Shown piece by piece: positions 15,144 through 28,276 of a DNA stretch of 64,000 nt (position 1 is the first letter of the stretch; the number at the start of each line of letters is the position of its first letter). The position numbers and the translations under genes are program-made. A model generated the notes under the pieces. That model searched no databases and was not told the origin of the DNA. It was given only the letters and a program-made list of their open reading frames with translations. Origin of the DNA: Theristus sp. LFF4_11 (Eukaryota > Nematoda > Chromadorea > Monhysterida > Xyalidae); contig JASANC010000375.1 in NCBI GenBank assembly GCA_030248135.1, positions 39,925 through 103,924 of the forward strand, in the 5' to 3' direction.

Positions 15144-18100
15144 CACACACGATATGCATGCTCATGCATTTTTAAAATTCAATCATTTGGAAACCTTTTG
15201 TGCCAAGCGAGCGCACAGAGAACACGAGCAGAAGAAGGCTCTTTGCTGTTTGTTTGTGTGCCGTTTGTTGTTTGTCCGTGCGCATTGTGCACGTGACGTG
15301 TGCCCTCTGAAGGCTTGCGCCTGCGCATTCTTGTGTTCACCGCTTGTTCGGCTGTCTCCAGATTCAAGCGTTGCTCGTCCATTATCGTCAGCCATGCACC
15401 CATTTGATTGAACCTCTGTCCGTGTGCCTGCGTGCCTGTTCATTTCGATCATTGCGCATGTCTTTTGTTCATTTCATACGGGACGCGATGAAAGATTGTC
15501 AAACCAAATTCGGCAGCACCATCACATTCGTACGATCTGCCTTGTTCGCTTGGTTTGTTATCCCAATAAGTTTTTTATACTTTATCGGTGATGTGGTTTT
15601 TTGGTCATTCAAGACAACACAATGCACTCTAAAGCCAGCGACAATCGTTTGCGCTTGAACTTCACTGCTTGTTTCTCATTTTGTTCAGAAAGGGTAGACT
15701 TTGATGCTTTCTCACTTGTCATACTACCTCTAGCTACCGTATGTAATGACACCGTTTTGATCAGCGCATTCGGTTAGATAACAGCAATACAATTGCAGTA
15801 GTTGCGCAACAAACTTATGAAATCTGATTGACGCCACACGTTTCCTGTTTCTTGCGCATTTTTGATTATACAGCCGAGTTATTTTGAAACACAACTGAAG
15901 AACAAAGCAAAATGCGCCACAGTGTAACATTGAACTTGTTACGCATACAGCTGGGGAATCACGACGTTCGTTTTGGTGTTTTATGACAAAATGCACAAGG
16001 CATCAAAATTGTGGAAAACGACAAAAACTTAGCTATAGGTTAGAAACTCAGCCACAGAGCAACGGATAAAAATGCTGATCTAACCTTTCGATGGAATTCG
16101 TTTTTCCGAATCACACATACACCAGAACGTTGGTGTTGTGTCTTGCTTGGCGCATTTTTTATCCAGGAAGAATGCATAATGCGCGATCGGCTGACAGTCC
16201 GCCGAATATTCTTATACTTTTATTATCATCGTTAGGTGGTTGTTGATGCCCGTTGTTGTTATGATTAACGGTTTAAGTAAACATAGTAAAAGTCTTTGTA
16301 TGCAGTGTCTTGTAGCTTCAATAAAGGTTGTTCGACGTAGTTTGTTGTCTCCAGAAGAAGTGATACAACGGTTCGCACATGTGGCAACTATCTTTGTGGT
16401 TTATTACGAGTTTCACGTTTTTTTCAAAAAAATCTTGTTTATTGTTACACTTGTCTTCTCACCCTCTAGCATTCACAGCAGTAGTTCAGGGAAACTATTG
16501 AATCTGGTTACAATTGGTGTCCTCCAAACAGTAGCAACCAACAAACTCAGCTGAATGTGCAACGCTTCCAAGCATCCATTTTTGGAACCTACTTGTTTCA
16601 TACCAATTCTGTCAAACAGACATCTAATCACTAACGAAGCGTGTATGACAGTATTGTTTGTGACAACCAACTCGCACTGAAAATATACAACGCTGCTTTC
16701 TTCCCTGTGTAATCTTCAATCCTACATGTGCTGAGAATATTATATTCTCTCAGAAATTGCATGTACTAATGTAGAAAGTATGAAATTCGGCACCGAAAAC
16801 GCGCGCGCGTGTCTGTTCACGACGGGGTATTTGCTGATACGATGCTTTCAAGCAAAGCGCGCACGCTACGGGAGGTGTGTGCCCAGTGCAAAGGCATCAA
16901 AGAATAAGAGGCAGCCGCAAGAATGGCCATTTTGTGCTGCATGTAATGGAATTTTTATTGAGGATTGTCTTTGAGGTCTTGTGTCTTGTTCGTTTGCATG
17001 CGGCGCACAATAATGCAAAGCGGGCACTATGCACCGCTCACTGGAATAATACAGCAATGCGTGGGCTTTCAGCTTGGCGTGTAATGTGTGTTTATTGAAA
17101 CTGACAACTGATAGCTCGCATTCAATAATAGAGCTAGGTCGAAGATTCTGTGGCTGTGGCCATCAAAGACTTGCACCATAAAAACTAAGTCCTGGCTTGA
17201 ATGTTTGCTGGCAATAGTACGTACCAATTGTAATGCTTTCTTCTCCATTTCCTCCCATATATCTCGCTCGGCCAGTGCAATACAGGCTTTGTCGCCTTGT
17301 GCCCAGCGATTAAAATGGCTTCCTTTCTTCGTGTTGCTTTATTATGGGATACGGTATTTCTGCGATTGTTTGTCGTATCATCATCCACTTCGATCATATT
17401 CCGTGTTTAAAAGTTTGGTCAACACCAACAGTTTCGAGTTACGAGGATTCGAGTTGGCAATTTTAGAAGCAACAATAACTGTATCATTCTCCGTTAGTTT
17501 ATAGCATACTCCAATACTAATTTATCAATCGATTCAAAAGTGTAACGAATCGCTAGTTGGGCCATACAAAATATAAAATCAACAAAGGTTCAACAGATTA
17601 GTTCTGTTCATCAGGTGATGGTGATGGCGGTAAAAATGCTATTTGTCATTTTGTATTATAACGTTTGAATCCAACCTATCTTTGTATCTGTATCACCAAA
17701 TCTGCATCAGCTAACGTACTGATCAGCGAACTGTTTACAACAAGCGACGCGGCTTGCCATATAGCGCAAAAGAACTGTTTGTAAAGCAGCGCAATTTCAA
17801 GGTGAAAAATAATTGACCATTATTATATATTACAGTTAGGGCGTAGGTCGGTTACGGTATGCAGTAACAATTTCTATACGCATCACTAATATTTTTTACA
17901 ATCAACTGATAGATAAGTACGCACTTCGTAACAGTTGACAACAACAGTAAAACAGTAAACCGACACTAGAAAAGAGATCACACACACATACAAACTGCAC
18001 AACATCATGAATCATGGGTCGATGATGTTGCCGCCACGGCTTACCTCCATTATCTACTCGTTTTGTAACAGACCATTTTTGCGGTCAAACATAAAGACAC

Positions 18101-19916
18101 CCATTAATCAGGCTCGTTTTTTTCAAACAGGTTGTCCTATCAACTGTTATGCTGCATTGACTCTGATGCCAACACCAACTACACACGCATTTTATTCGTT
18201 GGTCTTCACTTATTCGGTCAACTCTTTTCTTCTTTAAAAGTCTCAAATAAAAGAATAGTCGTTTGATTTTTTCTGTTTTACGTTCATTGTCACCAGATGT
18301 GCTGAGTCTGAGCGCAACTTGCATCAACATGTGTGCAAAGCACAATTGAACGGAACTACAAGCGTATCCTTGCCGTGCCCCTTTGTATTTTTTTACTTTA
18401 GTGTTTTTTTCGGTCGAATAATGAAAATTTTACAGCAAGCGCAGTTCCATCCAGCCGGTCAGCGGCATCGCGCACAATGCTTGTTCACATAATACAACAA
18501 GCGGTATTCAGAAGAAAACAAAGATACAAAGAAAACCGGCTGTCTACCAAAGCACGCATTCAGTTTTGCTAAAGTAGCCACAAACGTTGCTGAGAGCATG
18601 AATCGACTGAATAGCTCGAGAATCACAATAGGAGACACGTCTTGGCACCGACAGACGGCATTGCGCTGCGCATCATTGTATCTGAAACTGGCAGCTGATT
18701 TCGATAGCATTCATGCTCTAATCCAATTGTCACCAACACGTCATTTCAGCAGTCATACGACCTAAACATTGTTTTGGCCGCAAAAAGACACAGACCAATG
18801 CACACCACTTTTTGAAAGTCTGCATTATCAAGCGCATTAGTCAGTAATGATCACTCACTTCTTTAGTACTTTACCTCACGACCGGTATATTGTAGCATTG
18901 CAACGTAGCACACACAGTCCCAATGTTTGTGGTGTGTCGTCACGCTGGCGCATACAGTCCTGAGACAAGCGGCTACTGCTGAGCATGATTTCACTGAACC
19001 AAGCGACAATCATGATCACTCAGACGCACCAGCCAAACAATGCCACTCGTCATCAAACGCAAGTGCAAGTATGCTCGTGTTATGTTTGTTGTTATGATTA
19101 TATGTTGCAACGACATCCCCTGCACCGTATAACTTACCATCTGACTATCTTTTTCGCTCTCGCTTTTTCTCTCTTGTTTGCTGTTGCCCTTTTCTCGGTT
19201 ATTGTGTCTGCGCCTGCTGTTCAAGAGTTTAGCGGACTCTTGCCAGAAAAAACTGTATACAACACGCACTGTCAGTTGAAGCCAGTTTCTCTCTTCTTGT
19301 GCCTGTTTGTGTCATGAGCGCGGTTTTTTGGCGCATTATTTTCATCATCATCATCGTCACCATGACCAGCACATACAGTTACACTGCCATTATTAGCATT
19401 GTCCCAGCGCAATCGTTGCAGCAAGCCGCACGCTGTGTCGCAGCGTTCGCATTGTTCATGTTTATAACGGGCTGGTTCTCTTTATGTGGCAAGCGAACAA
19501 AACAAGCGTGCAAGAGAATGAGAAGCAGCATAGTTGCGCTCATGATTCTGCGCCGTTGTTGGTTGACGCAGTTCATCGGCTTCAGCCTGAATTTTTTTTA
19601 ATAAAAAGGATGCCAAATAAGGCGAGCCCATTCTGCTCTTGTTCTGCACACAGATCGACGACATGACAATTTAGATTGTGAAATGCGATGATGCTGTTGT
19701 TGTTTTTGTTGTCTCGGTTTTTATTGTGCGCCCATGACTTCTGTACGTTTGAGTTCAGCAGCAGTCTCTCTTGGAACAACAACATTTGATGAGCCATTAT
19801 TGCAGCGCTTGTACATGGTGCGCTGGGCTTGTCAAACATTGGCTGACAGCACACCGAAACCGTATCAGCTTGCGTATTCAATAACATGCATCCTTGATAG
19901 CACTATGATGCAGTAG

Positions 19917-19933
19917 GTGTGTGTGTGTGTGTG
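19917..19933. repeat. (GT)n microsatellite
   Basis: Pure GT dinucleotide run in the gene-poor left part of the window. Confidence 0.8.
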
Positions 19934-22921
19934 CAGCTCCGGCTCACTTCACATTTATTGTCATTATTATATTGGCCATTTTCTTCTTGGCCAGCGTGTG
20001 CTCATTTCATATTGTTACGAATAACAAAAGTAGACAATTGTGTTTCGACGCCACTGTCTCTCTGTCAACTAGAATATTGCTAAAATGAAAATAGAATGTC
20101 GCACATATAACGTTCCAGTCAGTATCACAACAGCCAACAAAATGAACTATTCTACGGAGACACAGTGACAGTATAATAATGCAGCATTGTATAGGAGGTA
20201 TACCTTATGGGTTCCGCGAAAGAGCGGATAACAATCGTGAAAAATTGTCGCATAAATTGCATATGACGACAGTAGACTAGAGTGTAGCATTGTTGTCGCG
20301 TGCGTTCTTGATATCGGGCGCGATGATATACACAAAGCTTGACGCAGCAGTGATTATAGCCATAAGGAAAGCGTCGTTCGCATATGATGTAGCTCACAAT
20401 GACTGAGCACTATCGGACACTTTCGCCATATACCAAACCCAACATCCTTCGCATTGCCATTAATCAACATCAACGACCACGGACGACGACAGTATTCCAT
20501 GTAACCGCATAGATGCCGACTCTTGAATGCACACCTAAAGCACAATTTGAGGTGTACATGCGACTCACAATGCTCCAATGAAAACCACAGGCAAGCAATC
20601 GAAGCCGTCGGTAGCTGCTCTAACATCATTTATAATGAATAGCCATGTAATGATCCCTGGCGGATCCGGGTGTCGCTCCGTAAAACTAGCTTTCCTAGCT
20701 TAAAGCCGTGTATTCAAGATTTGCATACGGCTAACCACAACAATGGAGAAATCGGTCAATAAAATGAGTGGCTGCGCATGGAATTGGGATGCGAGCAGAA
20801 ATCTCAGCTGCTGGAACTGTTGGTTGGCATGACAGGCGACTATCTCCTCCGCCTAACTACGAATCTAAAATGCTGTCGGATCGTTAAAAAATATAAACGG
20901 TTACAGCTCAGCTTCTCACATGCGATCCATCTAAGACGTGGCATCGAAAGGACAATGCTATATGTAGCATCATGGAAATGTAACACACAATGCTTGGATA
21001 ATCTCGAATCGAGACAACCGGGTGTCCCACAATAATAATCAACAAACCCGTCGTCAAACGGCACAGATAATGATAATAATGAATGATGATGGCGATAATT
21101 TGATATCGCTAAGAAGAACAGCGTAGTACATGTACGGTACATGTAGCCATGTTCCATCCATGTGCACAATGGTGCAATATAAAACCGCAGACATGTAATT
21201 CGCGCTCTCTTGTTCTCTTCTGAGTCGTCGCATTGCTAACATTTTTATGCGTCATCTGTCTTGTTCTCTTGCGATTGTCGTTGATTTCTTGACTGAGAGT
21301 GCTTAGATTTTCGATGCTTTGATTTCTTGAGAGTCTTTATTCGATTGCACTACACACACATATGACCGCTAGATTGCCAAAAATTGGCACACCAACCCGT
21401 TATTATTACTGCTATTTTGTTGCAAACGTGGCTGCGGGTGGTCAGTGTTGACAGTCTTCTTAGTCATCGCCTAACATGGTTCTTATCGTATCTAGATACA
21501 ACGACCATTTTTTCATCGCACTAATGAACCGGCACTTTGTGGAGCACATTCAAAACCACTCACAATCGCCTCGTTCTAAAATTTTCCCTTTTCAATTTTT
21601 CAAACCTAAATTTTTGCTTCGTTTAACAGTAAAGGCTAGAATTGTAACTACAATGTACGCACGGCACGCACAGTTGTAATACTTATCAGCACTTTCAAAG
21701 AGGGCAATAAAGTTTGTAATCAGCCAATGTAAGTTGTTCTGAATTTCGCGTTGCTTCATTAGTGTGTTCCGGCAGTATGTTGAGCGGCTTTAATTTTGCT
21801 TTGTTTTCTTGATAAGCAACAGCTCTGGTATAGATACGATTATTGTGCTCTCGCGTGTTTTATTGTCCTATCCATTAATAACAGCGAGATAATATAAAAA
21901 GGAAAGAACAAAAACCAGCTGATTCGCCCCATGAAGTTCCCGGTTGGCGTCGATTTCAGAACACGATAAGACTGTAACGCTGTTTTTATCACAACAACCG
22001 TCACCGCTGCTTATCAGTGCACACTATTTGCGTTTCTGTTGATTGAAAGTAACAAAAAGGTACGTATCCTTTCACGCATATTTTTTGTTCTATTTCTTTT
22101 ATTTATTTGTCTTGTTGTATTTCTTCAGTTTTATTTGTCTATGGTTCGCTTCCATTTTACAGTATTGATTAAAATACGAGCCCAGAGGAAGACAAAGCAA
22201 GTTTTCAAAAAACATCAAATTCCAGTTATTTTGGTTTCGTTTGTTTACTTAAATTTAGGCTTGACAGTGCATTTGAACAGTAATCACCCAAGCCAAATAG
22301 TTACAGTTCTCTATCAAACTCACTCGTGGGCATTACAAGTTTACTACGCTATTGCCTTCGGATTGAAAGCTTGAGTAATTGTAACTTAATTCTGCCTTTT
22401 ATTTTACAATCAGAAGTGTCATTTCCATGTACTTTGCCACGCACATGGTGCAAAACGAATACAGTGAACCATATTAAAAAGCGCCAATTTGATATAAAAT
22501 ACGATACGGTACTACATGAGCTAAGAGAGCACCTTGTGCGGTCTACAGCGCCAAATTTACGATACCCCAACGGCGCTACAGTGGATTGGTCCAATTTTAT
22601 TGTTTGTCGCCAATATTGTTGTCACACGATTCACAACCACCACATTTACCACCAACGGCACTATATAAAACTCCACACCAACTAGTTATTATAATAAAAA
22701 CAAATGATTGTTTCAGAAACCAGAACAAGCGCTGTTGAAAACACACTCTGTGACCCCAAACACATTTTTACGGTCGCTTCGCCTCGCCTGTTTGTTTAAC
22801 ACTACAATTTATAAACGTCAACAAAAAATGTAGTTGAAGCGAAAACAAAAACACATAAATGTTGTCTAAAATAAGACCACGACATGGCACTGTTGAAATG
22901 GTTCCTGGGCATGTTAAGACT

Positions 22922-22949
22922 TGTGTGTGTGTCTGTGTGTGTGTGTGTG
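22922..22949. repeat. (GT)n microsatellite, interrupted once
   Basis: GT run with one CT interruption. It is the longest dinucleotide tract in the window. Confidence 0.8.
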
Positions 22950-24829
22950 CATGTGCAGTTTGCTTTTTATTATTATCATTTTGAGCGCCATGACTGTATG
23001 CATTGTGTGTGCCCATGGTTCCGAATAATGGAAGGCGAGAACCGTGAAAGCACGCATTTAATCAAACCGAAAAGCCTCGGTTGCGCGTTTCTGCGTGGCT
23101 CGTTTTGTATTTATTGTTGTTGTCACGCTGTGGCAGAGATGCCGCCGCTGCTGTGGCCATGCACTCGCCACCTTGCACCCCACCCGCTAGCTTCACTCTG
23201 ATAATCATAATCATAATGCGACTTTCGATGATTATTGTGAAACGGCTGCGCTGCAATGTTTGCGTCACATTCGGAGTTCTTTGTGTTTTTGGATGCTCTC
23301 ACACTGCTAAATTTACAACCACAACCGTGCTGTGTTTTTAGGTACTGCACATGTATGTATGCCAACTGCCTGGTTTTCGCCTCTGTCATCATCAGCTCAG
23401 TAGTTCGCCGAGCAAGTGTCAAATCAGATTTTTTTTAGAAAGTTGTGTCTGTATCTTGACACAAAAACAATAAAAGGCCATGTGGATGGCACAAAAACGT
23501 GACCGAATCATCACATCACAACCAATCTTTTTGGTTGAAGTAGCTTATGCGGACTAAACAGTTATTGTTTTGTCTACAGTAACATTTTGCTTGTGTGCTT
23601 GTGCAGTCAGTAACATTTTGATAGGAATAAAGCTTTTGATGTGTTTTATTCAAAACTAATCCAAACTTGAACAAAAGTAACAGACAACTACACCCACTGC
23701 GGAAATCATGACAATACAGCATTTCAGAATAAAGTTCAGACAAAACAAACCACAAAGCATTCAAGCAGCAGAAAATCTCAAAACACCATTACGATAACAG
23801 ACTGTCTCTTGGTTATTGCGGATGTTGTTCAACCAACAACACATCAACGCAAGGAAGCTTGCATGAGCAAAATAAAGAAGGTCTATTGCTTTGTTTGGCT
23901 AAGATACCGCCGAGCATTGTTGTGTTACACAATGCACAATACACACAGACACACATGTGCCAGCCACCGTTTTGAACAAACGAACGTGCGTGAGGGCGTC
24001 CGCTGTATATTTTTAGGATAAACCAACTAGAATTTCTGAAACAAAGGGCGCAGTCAGACACGTACACAAGAGTAGCATGCGCATGAAGCGGCACGGCTGG
24101 TGCCGGTGCTTAATGGGCGATTGTTACCGTGCGCAACCGCACACGCTCTCTGTTTCCTTATGTCTCGGTCTTGCTTAGGTCTTGGTCCTGTGAAGCAGCG
24201 TTGCTAGTTAGCCTCGCCATATTCTTCGATTCTTATTCTCGTATTGTTATTATTCGGGTTGTTTCGCGATTTTCGAAGCCTTCATTATATTTTATACGCA
24301 CCATAGATATTACGGCGCATTGTTGTCGTAGGTTATCTCTGCCCCTGTGCGCCTCTTTTCGGGCTGCATTGATTTGTGTCATATTATTTACTGCCGTTGG
24401 TCACATGGTTCTAGCGTGCCGGTTGATATTTTTAAGAATAATAACAGCGGATTTCAAGCGTTCTTATATCGCGCTAACGTTGTCGCAACCGTAGGATTAT
24501 GCCTGCACATGTGCAGCTTACCCTTTGTGCAGAACAATGCGCTGAAAACGTGCCGCTCCTGGCGTTATCATTATTTACCATCCCTTTTTGTATGTTTAGT
24601 GTGTTCACCAACACAATCGAAATATATTACATATACGCTTAACAGAATGGGCTTGTTGTTTAGATCGACGCTGTGCTTAGTGAGCCACTGCTTTTCTTCG
24701 AGCGCCTTGGAGCGGATATAGGGATTCCAACACGATGCATGCACGAAATACTCCATGCGAGCTGACAGTCTGTGCGTAAGATCGCGTATGATGCTTATTC
24801 TTTTTGATTTCGAGTCCTCATTAAACACG

Positions 24830-24850
24830 ATTATTATTATTATTATTATT
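24830..24850. repeat. (ATT)n microsatellite
   Basis: Seven ATT units in a row, about 600 bp before the SoxD start. Confidence 0.8.
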
Positions 24851-25426
24851 CTGCTGATCTTGTTCCGTTTAGATCAAGGAAGACGACCCGGTCTTGTTGG
24901 AGCTCTCATGTTTACATTGTTTTCGCTGTTTTTCGATGTGCTGTGTTGCTCGATAAAAAGGTTCTCTGGCAATCTTGAATTAACGTTGCAGCAGTCCCAC
25001 AATCGGGGTCTGCTTGCTAGTTGTATAAATTATATTGGATTGTTTATAATTAAGATTGTTATTTATACCGAGCGTTGCAACAGTGACACTCAGATACAAT
25101 AAGCAAAAATGTAAGCACTCTGGCCCTTCTTCATTGTGTCATTTTCATTTGTGCGTCGTTCAATCTGTCGGATTGTATATTCGGATTGCGCAAACCAGCC
25201 CGTTATTCACGCATTTCAATTTGTTTTACTCGTTTAACACGTAATGGACGAACATACATAACATTCTCAAATTCAGTTTTCAGCAGTTCATTCATCATAC
25301 GTTGCTATTCTTTTAAATCACAGTGCTTGTTTTTTGTTTTCGTTCCACTTATTATTCGTTTCGTTTCGTTTCATTTCGTCCCAGGATGATAGTTCATTCA
25401 ACTGAATCAGTGACTCAAAACTCGTG

Positions 25427-25440
25427 CTTCTTGCTTCAGA
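25427..25440 (+). promoter_or_regulatory. Splice acceptor directly before the SoxD ATG
   Basis: TTCTTGCTTCAG ends at 25439, leaving a single A before the ATG at 25441. An acceptor this close to the start means the mRNA 5' end is made by splicing. The donor could be a distant upstream 5' UTR exon or, in a nematode, a trans-spliced leader. The sequence cannot distinguish these two. Confidence 0.5.
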
Positions 25441-28276
25441 ATGTCCAGTCATCGTCGTAAACCCATCGTGCCCAATAAAGTACTGTCGGCAACGTCGGAC
25501 GCGACATTGAGTGGTCGACCAACGAACGAACAGAGCGGTTATTTGAAAGTGAACACCAGTCAGGCAGTGATCGACAACAGTAATTCGCCGAACAACACTC
25601 ATTTAAGCAGAATGCTTGTCGACACCGGCAGCACGGCAGCAAAAAAGGCGCGCTTAAGTGGAGAGAGCAGCGCTGAGTTGAACGTAAGACAAGATGAACG
25701 ACGTTTCAAAAGAGCATTTACTTTGCGTCTGGTTAGGTAGGATGATGAAACATGTGGGTTGACACGACACAGGCGCATTCAATTTCAGAATTCTCATCTG
25801 TCGCATCATCCGTCACCAAGTACACCATCACCCCGTGGCACAAGCAGTTTCATTTCCGATGCGTGCACTACCACATCGGCATCAGCATCACCAGTAGACG
25901 TTTCTGATGTGCTCGTGCACACAGCTCATCACGGTTACGTCGTCGTAATTGATTCACAGACGCTACGCGACTTATTAGCTCCGTTGACTTCGCACAGCAA
26001 GGTGACAACAAAACAATATTCACAGTTCAAAGACCACAGTTCAATGCAGTGTATCAGTCGCAGAAGTGCAGCATCACTTCCTCATCTTGGTTCCCATATT
26101 TGTTCAGGCCTGCGTCCTCGACGAAGTCGTGAAACAGCTGCAGACGTTGCGCGACCGTGTAAAATGCGATACGAACAGCAGCAGTAGCAGTGGTGGTCAT
26201 CAGACACCTTCACCCCAACAGCACGGTCACAGTGAGCTGATAAACGATGCAAAGTTGGAGCCGAATATCGCGTTGAACGAATCACTGCAAATCGACGTTG
26301 ACAAAAACGAAAAGCAACAACAGAAAAAGCCACAAACGTCCCAAGCCCAAACCGGGACGCACCAACAGCGAAACAGCGTCATTGAGACAATCAAACAAGA
26401 GCACGAGGTCGTCATAAACAGTTAACCTATTCTTGACTTCAACACTTTCTGTTAATTCTTCACCATATTCATTTCAGACAGACACTGTTTTGTCGCAAAA
26501 TCACACCAAAAACAATCAACGCAAAGAAGATAAAATGAGCACGGCGGGTGACACGAGCAATGCTGGTGGTGTTGACGTTGCGTCCACGATGGTACACCAC
26601 CAACTGCTGATGCAACAACAGCAACGTTTAGCGATGGCCATGGCACTGGCTGCGCAACAACCAGCTTCGGCATTCACAAGCACCGGAGCTGCTGCTCAAT
26701 CGCTGCCATTCATGTTTCCGGGCGCCGGTTTGTTCTACATGTCATATTTGTTCTTCATGGTCACATTTGATTTTCTAATTTGATCACACTTACACATCTT
26801 TGCTTTTCTGCACAATGCAGTCAAGTTAGTTAGGATTGAAAGGATAAAACAATTTTGCGTATCAGCCATTCTTAACTGTTTCAGGAGCATATGAACAGCT
26901 ATTATCATCTGGACTTCTAAGTGGGGGTGCTTCAGACGGCAGTCCTGTACGGGGACCTTCAAATCAAACTCAAACTAGCGGCAACGCCGGCTCGTGGAAA
27001 GACGACACTCCACTAAATCTCAGCAACAAGACAAATGCGAACAACGCGAATGCCATCAAGTAAGTTGAAATCTCAGTTGACCAGTGCGCACCTATAAGTA
27101 GGAATTGATGGAACAAATTGTAACACCACCAAGGAGCATGTAAACTAACCAACTTCAGAGCTGCACGTTTACTGGCTGATCAACAAGTGACATCAACGAC
27201 GCAGCGACCACTGTCACCGCCACTGGCGTCCGCTGCCAGTATACTGTCACGTTTACCATACTGCAACACCGTTGTGACAACGAGTGCCGAATGTAAGCAG
27301 AATGCAAAATTGTCATTTTTATGCACTAATTGAAGTGTATTCAAACACCTACACGTGGCATTGTTAATTTTAGCTCGCTACTCCGCGACTTCGCCATGCA
27401 GCAGCGCCGGCGATCAAAGTGGTCAGTCTACACCAGCAGTGGATGGTGGCTGCTCGCGTGGCGCTGCTGGGCGTCAAGGTGCACGCTCACCGGGCCACAT
27501 TAAACGACCAATGAACGCGTTCATGGTGTGGGCCCGCGACGAACGCCGCAAGATTCTCAAGGCGTGTCCAGATATGCATAATTCGAATATATCAAAGATA
27601 CTCGGAGCACGCTGGAAAGCTATGACGAACAGCGAAAAACAGCCGTATTACGAGGAACAATCGCGACTAAGCAAAAAACACATGGAGGAACACCCAGAGT
27701 ACAGATACCGGTTGGTTTCTTTGGTTCTCATCCACTACAAAAAAAAATTTGTCCACATCAACGGAAGAAGCTCATTTTAACGACTTTTAACAACTTCTCA
27801 GTCCACGTCCGAAACGAACATGTGTCGTGGATGGTAAGCGCTTGCGCATCAATGAATACAAACAACTAATGCGCACCAAGCGCGGTTTGTGGAATGGACC
27901 CGGCGCAGATCCAAACGGCAGCAACACGTCATCATCAGGTATGCAGAAACTACGACACCAAGTGAATGACCATCACAATTAGGTGACACCAAGTGAATGA
28001 CCATAACAATTAGGTGACACCAAATGAATGACCATAACAATTAGGTGCAACCCTCCAAACAACGGCACATGAATTACATTAATATATGATAATAAATTCA
28101 TTATTACAGGGGACGACACAGTGGCACTGAACGCTCGACAAACCGAAATTGTCAAAGAATATCTGTCGACAAGCACAGACGATAATGACGGTCTGATGCC
28201 GCAACTCGGATTCAAACTAACCAATGGCGATACGGAAGCCATGAACCTACCGAGCAACCCACTGTCTGTTGCATGA
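25441..28276 (+). CDS. SoxD-family HMG-box transcription factor (EGL-13 / SOX5/6/13-like)
   Basis: Nine exons: 25441-25683, 25789-26001, 26108-26407, 26478-26727, 26885-27059, 27159-27292, 27374-27710, 27802-27938, 28110-28276. They sum to 1956 nt, or 651 aa. Residues about 480-552 are a Sox HMG box with [16 protein letters not shown], the DNA-bending DNA-binding domain. The [18 protein letters not shown] extension after it is typical of SoxD. PLNLS at about 378-382 matches the CtBP-corepressor motif of vertebrate SOX5/6. Residues before it are Gln/Ala-rich ([19 protein letters not shown]). The long N-terminal coiled coil of vertebrate SoxD is hardly visible; only a short helix ([14 protein letters not shown]) could pair. 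It should be a nuclear factor acting in cell-fate control; C. elegans EGL-13 works in uterine and neuronal fate. Weakest points are the exon 3 donor (GTCGTC), the exon 4 donor (GTTTGT) and whether coding exons lie upstream. Confidence 0.9.
27954..28046. repeat. Minisatellite, three 31-bp units, in a SoxD intron
   Basis: GACACCAAGTGAATGACCAT plus 11 further bases is repeated three times (27954, 27985, 28016) with only one or two differences per copy. It lies 15 bp after the donor of the last SoxD intron. The near-identity suggests recent expansion and likely length polymorphism. Confidence 0.9.

Larger units (their letters stand above)
1..25439. other. Long gene-poor region upstream of the SoxD gene
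   Basis: I read both strands and found no exon with recognisable protein similarity. Open frames here are short, overlap on both strands and lack the GC-rich third positions seen in the real exons further right. The sequence is AT-rich with many TGTTGTT, CACACA and TTTTT words and scattered microsatellites. It could hold enhancers or 5' untranslated exons of the SoxD gene that starts at 25441, since a splice acceptor lies directly before that ATG. That link is inference. Short non-coding RNA genes or tiny exons could be missed by eye. Confidence 0.6.
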
